DNA of 14,002 bases, from positions 1 through 14,002 of the forward strand of contig DLRK01000149.1 of NCBI GenBank assembly GCA_002501065.1, in the 5' to 3' direction. Position 1 is the stretch's first letter, and each line of letters begins with the position of its first letter. The position numbers and the translations under genes were made by a program. Source of the DNA: Akkermansiaceae bacterium UBA7890. GTDB taxonomy: Bacteria; Verrucomicrobiota; Verrucomicrobiia; Verrucomicrobiales; Akkermansiaceae. Under the pieces are notes generated by a model that worked only from the letters and a program-made list of their open reading frames with translations, made no database searches and had not been told where the DNA came from. Below are positions 1 through 7,200 of the stretch, one piece after another.

Positions 1-288
1 GAAGTGCCCGTCAATATTGTAGCGGGCCGGGAAATGGCCGGTCATCACCGCGGTCCGGCTGGGGGAACACACCCCACTGGCCACCGTGAACCGGTGAAAG
101 TCAGTCCCTTCCTTCGCCAGACGGTCGATGTTGGGGGTCTTCACATAAGGATGTCCGTGACAGCCAAGATCACCCCAACCCCAGTCATCGGCGAAAATGA
201 AGAGAATGTTGGGAGGCGCATCCCTGGCCGCCCCCCGTGGACAAAGTGCGAGGCCCAATGCGACCAGAAGAACTGATACCTTTTTCAT
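1..288 (-). CDS. Secreted formylglycine-dependent sulfatase, N-terminal part
   Basis: Only the first 96 codons are inside the window; the rest lies beyond base 1. The protein starts MKKVSVLLVALGLALCP, a signal peptide with a basic start and hydrophobic core, so it is exported. Residues 27-40 read NILFIFADDWGWGD, the metal-binding N-terminal strand of type I sulfatases (D34, D35). Residues 74-84 read CSPSRTAVMTG, the CxPSR signature whose cysteine (C74) is converted to formylglycine, the catalytic residue for sulfate ester hydrolysis. A cysteine rather than a serine at this place implies an FGE-type maturase elsewhere in the genome. The substrate cannot be told from this fragment; members of this family in marine and soil Verrucomicrobia and Planctomycetes often act on sulfated polysaccharides. 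The gene follows a 217-codon secreted-protein gene in the same direction after 22 bases, probably as one transcript. The start is set by the signal peptide. Confidence 0.96.
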   Translation of the reverse strand, partial: MKKVSVLLVALGLALCPRGAARDAPPNILFIFADDWGWGDLGCHGHPYVKTPNIDRLAKEGTDFHRFTVASGVCSPSRTAVMTGHFPARYNIDGHF

Positions 289-310
289 CTATCTCAACCC
301 TGTCTCTCCC

Positions 311-964
311 CTAGGGAATCGCCTGGAACATCTGGTGAATGGTGAGCTTCTTGCCCGCCAACCTGATCTGAAGATCAAAGAATCCGGCATCCTTGGTTTT
401 GTGCAGAAATCCAGCCGAGATGAATTCACCCCGTCTGGAAAAGCTGATGGGCTTGGACCAATCCACCTGACTGAGCATCCTGCCATTTACCGCAGGTTCG
501 TGTTTGTATTCCCCATTCAGGAAGAGGCCCAGGATCATCTCGCATTCCTCCCCAGTCATTCCCTGCAGCGATCCGATCCGGTATTCCTTCTTGCTCAACC
601 TGAGAATGATTTTTTTGCGGGTATGAGGTTTTCCCGCCCAGAAGTCGCCTCGCTGCACTTGCTCTTTCTGCGGCCTGGCCCCCGGTTCCAGCCATTTCCC
701 GTAGCTCACATTCAGGACCTGGCAGGAGACTTCCCGCCCCTTGACCTGCTCAACTCCCCGCACGGTGATTCCACGAAAAGGGGTGGGATACATGTTGTAG
801 GAGGAGATCCTCGACACCTTTCCGATTCCGCATTCCTGCGCCAGGGCAATCACCTCTTTTTCCTGCAACTCGGTGAGGATGGCCCGATCCACGTAGTCTC
901 GTTCTACTCCATATGAGGGAAGAGCCAGCCCGAGCATGAACCAGATCAGCAGTTTCGTTTTCAT
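311..964 (-). CDS. Secreted protein of unknown function upstream of the sulfatase
   Basis: This encodes 217 residues that I do not recognise as any named family. It begins MKTKLLIWFMLGLALPSYG, a convincing signal peptide with likely cleavage near residue 19, so the mature part of about 198 residues should be periplasmic or extracellular. The mature region mixes charged and hydrophobic stretches with no membrane segment and three cysteines (C45, C81, C141). Phrases such as RGVEQVKGREVSCQVLNV and KKIILRLSKKEYRIGSL look like beta strands. The frame stays open upstream to 1189, but that stretch has poor protein composition and the signal peptide argues for the ATG at 964; another ATG lies four codons earlier at 976. 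The stop is 22 bases before the sulfatase start, so co-transcription is likely and a link to sulfatase action or sulfated-glycan use is possible, but that is inference from position only. Confidence 0.75.
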   Translation of the reverse strand: MKTKLLIWFMLGLALPSYGVERDYVDRAILTELQEKEVIALAQECGIGKVSRISSYNMYPTPFRGITVRGVEQVKGREVSCQVLNVSYGKWLEPGARPQKEQVQRGDFWAGKPHTRKKIILRLSKKEYRIGSLQGMTGEECEMILGLFLNGEYKHEPAVNGRMLSQVDWSKPISFSRRGEFISAGFLHKTKDAGFFDLQIRLAGKKLTIHQMFQAIP

Positions 965-1063
965 TCTGATTCGCATCTTATCTTCGATTGCCGTCCTTGT
1001 TGAATCTTTTAAACCAGTCACCTTTGGACATCCAGAAACTCCAGCCACAGGAATCTTGGAACT

Positions 1064-1074
1064 TTTTGACAAAA
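1064..1074. repeat. Short odd palindrome TTTTG-A-CAAAA in the divergent region
   Basis: TTTTG at 1064-1068 and CAAAA at 1070-1074 are perfect inverted copies around one base, in the 259-base region between two divergent genes (964 minus, 1224 plus). AT-rich symmetric sites in such regions are often operators. Nothing else supports the role, and a site this short may be chance. Confidence 0.2.
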
Positions 1075-1172
1075 GTCCTGTTCCGGTTGACCACCAGCCG
1101 TGACGCTCCGGAAATACGCTTGCCCTCCAAACGGTTGCCTCCATACCATGAATCGCCCGGAAAGCGTCATCC

Positions 1173-1202
1173 ATAACGATCACTGGCAAGGTTCCCTGTC
1201 AA
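1173..1202 (-). promoter_or_regulatory. Possible sigma-70-like promoter for the 217-residue protein and sulfatase genes
   Basis: Read on the minus strand, a perfect -35 box TTGACA (1197-1202) is followed after 18 bases by CGTTAT (1173-1178), which matches the -10 consensus at only three of six positions. It would leave a leader of about 200 bases before the ATG at 964. The region is the only upstream space these genes have, but the -10 is weak, so this is tentative. Confidence 0.22.
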
Positions 1203-1223
1203 CGCGAACCGACTCCCCCACCC

Positions 1224-4200
1224 ATGCAACAGTTCGCCGCCCTGCCCCAGCGCCGCGCTTCCTCCCTCTTCCCGGTTGCGCTCCTGGCCCTCGTCCTGCC
1301 GGTCACGGCAGATCCCGTCATCAACGAGATCTTCTACCACGAGGATCATGGAATCAATCCGGAGAACGTGTTGACGGAGTGGATCGAACTGCACAATCCC
1401 ACTCCGGCGGCCCTCGACCTCTCCAACTGGACTCTCAGTCGTGGCGTGTCCTATGTCTTTCCGCCCGGGACCAACCTCCCTGCCAACGGCTATCTTGTGG
1501 TGGCAGCCGACACCCCGGCCTTTAATGCCGCTCATCCCGGGATCGACAACGGAACCAACGTCTTTGGCCCGTGGATTGGGCGTCTCCAGAATTCAGGAGA
1601 AACTATTGAACTTGAGGATGCCGCCGGGAGACGGGCTGACCGGGTGCAATATGCCGATGAAGGCGACTGGGCCATCCGAGCCCGTGGTCCCCTTGACAAC
1701 GGTCACGAGGGCTGGACCTGGGTGGCCGCCCACGATGGGGGTGGATCATCCCTCGAACTGATCAACCCGACCCTCTCCAACAACCGGGGGCAGAACTGGG
1801 CCTCCAGCGCGGTCGCGGGAGGCTCCCCAGGAGCAGTGAACTCGGTTGCCTCCGGCAGCGGGGCGCCCCTGATCCTGAACGTCCGGCACGAACCTGTCAT
1901 TCCGCGTTCCAGCGACACGGTGGTGATCACCGCCGAACTGGAACACGCGACCATCACCCAACCCCCCACCCTCCACTGGCGGGCGGACGACCAGGAGAGC
2001 TGGTCCTCCCAGGATCTCATAGACAATGGCAGGGGCGAACTGAACGCGGAAATCCCCGGGCATCCCGACGGCACCGTCATCGAGTTCTACCTCTCGACCT
2101 CCAACGGCGTCACTGAACGCACCTGGCCCGGCCCGACCCAGCCGAGTGGAGAACAGGAAGCCAATGCCCTGATCCAATTCGACAACTCCTACGATCCAAC
2201 CGCTCCCTGGGTGCCCGGTGCCCAGCCGAAGTACCGCATCATCATGACGGAAGATGAACGCGCCGAACTGGATGACATCGGCGATGACAGCGAATCACCC
2301 CGGGACGAGGAGGACAGCAACGCGGAAATGAACTGCACCTTCATCGTCGAGGACGGCACCGGCCTCGCCCTGCGCTACCTCTCCAGTGTCCGTAACCGCG
2401 GGGCCAGCTCCCGCAATCCCCCCCCCAACAACTTCCTCGTCAAGTTTCGCAGCGATGAAGCCTGGAACGGCCATCCCTCCATCAAGTTCAATGCCCGGTA
2501 TCCCCATTCCCAGGTCCTGGGGAGCTGGTACTTCCGACATGGCGGAGTGGAAACCGCCAATGCCTCTGCCGCTCTGCTGCGGATCAACGGTGAGGATCTC
2601 GCCCGGAGCGGCTCCAACATGTACGGCTCTTATGCACGGGTGGAGAGCTTCGGCAGCGCATACACCGAGAATCACTGGCCCCTGGACCCGGATGGCAACT
2701 TCTATCAGGTGCGGGACGATGAGGATTCCAACGAGGAGGGGGATCTCCGCTACGAGGGACCCGATCCGGATAGCTACCGCGACACCTACTTCAAGCATAC
2801 CAACCAGAGCGAGGATGACTGGAGCGACCTGATTGCCCTGACCAATGCCCTGAACAATGCCCCGGAGGAAACCTACCTGCAGGAAGTCGGTCAGGTCCTC
2901 AATATCGACCAGTGGCTCACTTACTTCGCCCTCGACACCCTTGCCGGCAACCGGGAGGGAGGATTGATCACTTCCAAGGGAGACGACTATGGGCTCTACC
3001 GCGGCGTGAAGGATCCGCGCTTCCTCCTCGTCCCTCACGACCTCGACACGGTGTTCAACCTGGGAAACACCACCGTGAATACCGACCGGTCCCTCTGGAG
3101 TTTTGACGACCTGCCCGGATTGACGCGATTCTTCCAGAACGACGAAATCATCCATCGTTACTACGCCAGGTTGCTCGAACTCCTCAACGGGGCATTCGAC
3201 CCCACCGTCATACACCCGATGATCGACGAACTGCTCGACGACTGGGTGTCGGAGAACGAAATCGAGGATGCCAGGGACTGGGCCACCGGACGACTGGATG
3301 ACGCGCGTAACCGGATTCCCGACAGCTTCGCCGCCGACTGCGCCCTGCCATTCGAGAGCGGATTTTTCCGGACTACCGATGGAACAGCGCAATTCAGTGG
3401 TGACTTCCGGGCTGGCCGGGTCCTCTCCGTCCTGCTCAATGGGGTGGAGGCAAACCGGACCCAGCGGTCCGGGGCCTGGCAGTTTGAGGTGACCCCCGGG
3501 GACACCTTCTTCAATCCGGGGCTCAACCGGGTTGTCGTGCAGTGTTTCAGTGGACCCGCTGGCACCGGATCCGTAATCGATCAGACCTTCCTCGACGTCT
3601 GGAATGATACCGGCACCACCACTGATGTTTCAGGCACCCTGGTTGGGGAAATTCCCGTCGGGAGCCTCAAGATCGTCACCCGGGATTCCTATCTCCCTTC
3701 CCATCCCGTTCTTGTCCGGCTTGAGTTCCGTGATCCCGACGGAAGTTTCAACCGGAACCTCTGGGAGAGCACCGCCACCCTGACCAGCGACGTCCAGGGA
3801 GTCACCCTCACGCCTGACACGGTCACCATCCGCAACGGACTGGGCTCGGCCCTGGTGAAGATTGCAGGGGGTGCGGGTGGCATCCAGAGCAACCTGATCA
3901 ATACCGGCGAAATCTGGAACTACCTCGACGACGGATCGGACCAGGGAACCAGCTGGCGTGACCAGGAATTCAACGATGACTCCTGGAGGAGCGGACCTGC
4001 GGAACTCGGCTACGGAGACAACGACGAGGCCACTGAAGTGCGGTTCGGCCCCGACGAAGACAACGACGAGAACGACGAGGACAACAAGCATATCACAACC
4101 TACTTCCGGAAGCATTTCACCATCGCCGACGCCTCCCAGGTGATCGCCCTGGACTACCGCATCAAGCGCGATGACGGGATGGCGCTCTATCTCAATGGAA

Positions 4201-7200
4201 CCGTCATCGGCCGCGACAACCTGGAAGCGGATCCCGACTACCTCACCGAGGCAAGCAATGGATCAAGCCAGGAGGACGACTTCCTCGATCCCGGTGATCT
4301 CGATTTCGCCGCCGAAGACATACACACCCTGCTCGTCGATGGCACCAATACCATCGCGGTCGAAATGCACCAGGATGATGGTCAGAGTTCGGACATCAGC
4401 TTTGACTTCGAACTGACTGCCGCCATGCCGGCAACCAATCCCGGAAACCTCACCATCACCGCCACCGCGGCCCAGCAGCAGGCCCGCAAGACTCTCACCA
4501 GCCTTCACGACCAGGCTGTTACTCCTGTAAGCGGCACCTTGCCCGGCACTTCTACTGCCTGGGATGGAATCGTGCAGCTTACAGGTGACACCACCGTCCC
4601 GGTCGGGCACACCCTCACTATTGATCCCGGCACCCTCATCCTCGTCGACGGAGATCCCACCAACGAAGGCACCGAGGGCCGCGACCTCATCGTGCAGGGG
4701 CATATCGAGGCCGCAGGAACAGAAACCCGCCCCATCACCTTCACCTCCTCTGCCGACAATGCGCCCTGGGGTCAGATTCTCTTCGACAATTCCCAGTCGG
4801 CCCGGTTCCGCTTCAGCAACATCCACCGGGCCGGTCATTCCCCCCGCGGAGGACACACCGACCACGGCCGGGTCCTGCGCATCATGGGATCAGATGTCAC
4901 CTTCGAAAACTGCACCATCTCCGATAACCGCGGCAAGGTGGGACAAACCGACAGTCAGGGAGGTTCCGACTCGGTAATGACCTTCCGGGAGTGTCACTGG
5001 GCGCGCTCCGTGACGGGGATCGAGACCTTCAACACCGGCGTTCTCATGGAGGATTGCTGGATCACCGACATGCTCGGACAGTACCGTGAGGACGGGGTAA
5101 CCGATGACAACGATGCCATCTACCTGCACGGCGCCGGACCCGGCCAGTCCATCACGCTTCGTCGACTGGTCGTCGCCAACTGCGAAGACGACGGCATCGA
5201 CACCCTGGATGCCGACCTTCTGGTGGAGGATTCCCTCAGTCGCAATGTCGCTGACAAGGGCATGAGCATGCTGGGAGGAACCGCCACCGTAAGGCATAGC
5301 CTCTTCACGGCCTGTGACATCGGATTCTCCGCCAAAAACGATGCCAATGCCATTCTCCGGTTTTGCACCATCACCGATAACGGCTCCATGGGCCTGCAGG
5401 TCGAGAACAAGAACGGCAACGATGATCCCAGCTTCTACGACATCACGAATTCCATCATCTGGAACAACGGCGAAGAGATCCGTACCGACTACGATCCCTC
5501 CGACATCACCGTGCGGCACACCCTGGTCGGCCAACCCTGGCCCGATGCCGCCGGCCAGGACCCTAGCAACCTCAATACCGATCCCCTCTTTGTCGGCCCG
5601 GAAGGTAACAACTACCACCTCTCCGCCTCTTCCCCTGCCAGGGATGCCGCTGATCCAGCCCTTCCTCCGGATCCGGACGGCACCAACCGGGACCTCGGCC
5701 GCCATCCCTACGACAACGTCTTTGACGGAGCGGGATCCGAGATCCGCTGGCTGGCCGCCAATGGTCCCTATCGAATAACATCCGACGCCACCGTGCCCGC
5801 CGGAAACAACCTCGTCATCGAGGCCGGGGCCAACCTCTACTTCGAACCCGGGACCCGCCTCATCGTCAACGGTACAATCCGCATGGAGGGCCGTCCCACC
5901 ATGCGAGTGCAGCTCACCAGCGTTCCGGGAGCCCCCCTTGATGACGATCCCGCCAGCGATGACCTGCCCCCGGGGCCACCCAAGTGGGACGGCATCAAGA
6001 TCGTGGACTCGATGGATCCCGCCAACCGCATTGCCCATGTCGACATCCGCAACGCCCAGCACCGGGAGGGATCGATCGGGATCCTCCGTTCACAATGCGT
6101 GATCGATGACGTGCGATTCAGTGGCACCTACCTCCGCATGATCTACACTGATGACGCCTCCGTCATCATTGAGAACTGCATCTTCCCCGACATGTTCGCT
6201 CCCGATGAGCAGGCTGCCGCACTGGGTCTGGACAACATCAGCGAACACATCAAGGGCGAAGGTGACATTCCCGGGGACGGTCGCTACATCATCCGTAACA
6301 ACAGGTTCGGAACCAACAAGGGACACAATGACGTGGTCGACGTGGTGAGCGGAAGCCGGCCCGAGCCCATCGTCCAGATTCTCGACAACTATTTTGCCGG
6401 AGCGCGCGATGAGGAACTGGATCTTGGCGGCGACCTTTACATCGCCGGAAACATCTTCACCAACATCTTCAAGGATGATGAGACTTCCGACCGTGGCTAT
6501 GCCAACGCCATCTCCACCGGCGACAGGTCCAACACCACGACAATGCTGGCCCGCAACATCTTCTGGAACGTCGATCACGCCATCAGCCTGAAGGGCGAAT
6601 CGGACACCATCTTCGAAAGCAACACCGTCTACAAGGTTCATCCCGATTTCGTGGATACTTTCGACAACAACAACATCGGTTCCGCCATCAACCTCTTCGT
6701 TCCCGGCGACAGTTCGCCCACTCCTGCGGCAGCAGCCTATGCCAGCTCCAATATCTTCCTTGATATCCCCCGGGTATTCAGCAACGCCGACATGCTCACC
6801 GAGGATTCCACCTTCCGCACACCCCTGGAGTTCTTCCATAACCTCGTCGATCCCGCCATCATCGACACCAGCGTGGGGATCGAACATCCGGGAGAAACGA
6901 TTTACGACCTCGGCACTGGAAACTTCACCGGCTTGCCCCTTTTCGTCGATCCCGACAACGGCGACTTCAGCCTCCTGCCGGGATCTCCCGCCCTCAACGC
7001 CGGACCACTCGGGAAAGACCTCGGCGCCCTCGTTTCCGATCAAATCCGGATCACCGGGGAACCCCCCGCCTTCACCACTTCAACCAGCGCCACCCTCACG
7101 GTGGGCGGGCCGGGACTCTTCGGTTATCGCTACCGGGTCAACGACGGACCCTGGAGCGCAGATCTCGACATTGGCAACGCGAACGGCCTGGTTCCGGGTG

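Noticed and set aside
197..916. Plus-strand open frame of 239 codons over the 5' end of the sulfatase and the 217-residue protein gene
   Set aside because: It overlaps the unmistakable sulfatase N-terminus on the other strand, has no signal peptide or recognisable domain, and its mirror frame has a convincing signal peptide.
1066..1092. TTGACA at 1066-1071 as a -35 box for the giant gene
   Set aside because: No -10-like hexamer occurs 16-18 bases downstream; the box is explained by the small TTTTG/CAAAA palindrome.
965..1189. N-terminal extension of the 217-residue protein to a start at 1189
   Set aside because: The extension would place the signal peptide inside the protein after 75 residues of non-protein-like composition.
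2295..3392. Long minus-strand open frames inside the giant gene (also 4890-6062, 6090-7043 and 8118-9119)
   Set aside because: They are antisense to a frame with clear domains and show biased, low-complexity translations (Gly/Val/Glu/Asp rich). They arise because GC-rich codon usage on the plus strand avoids antisense stops.
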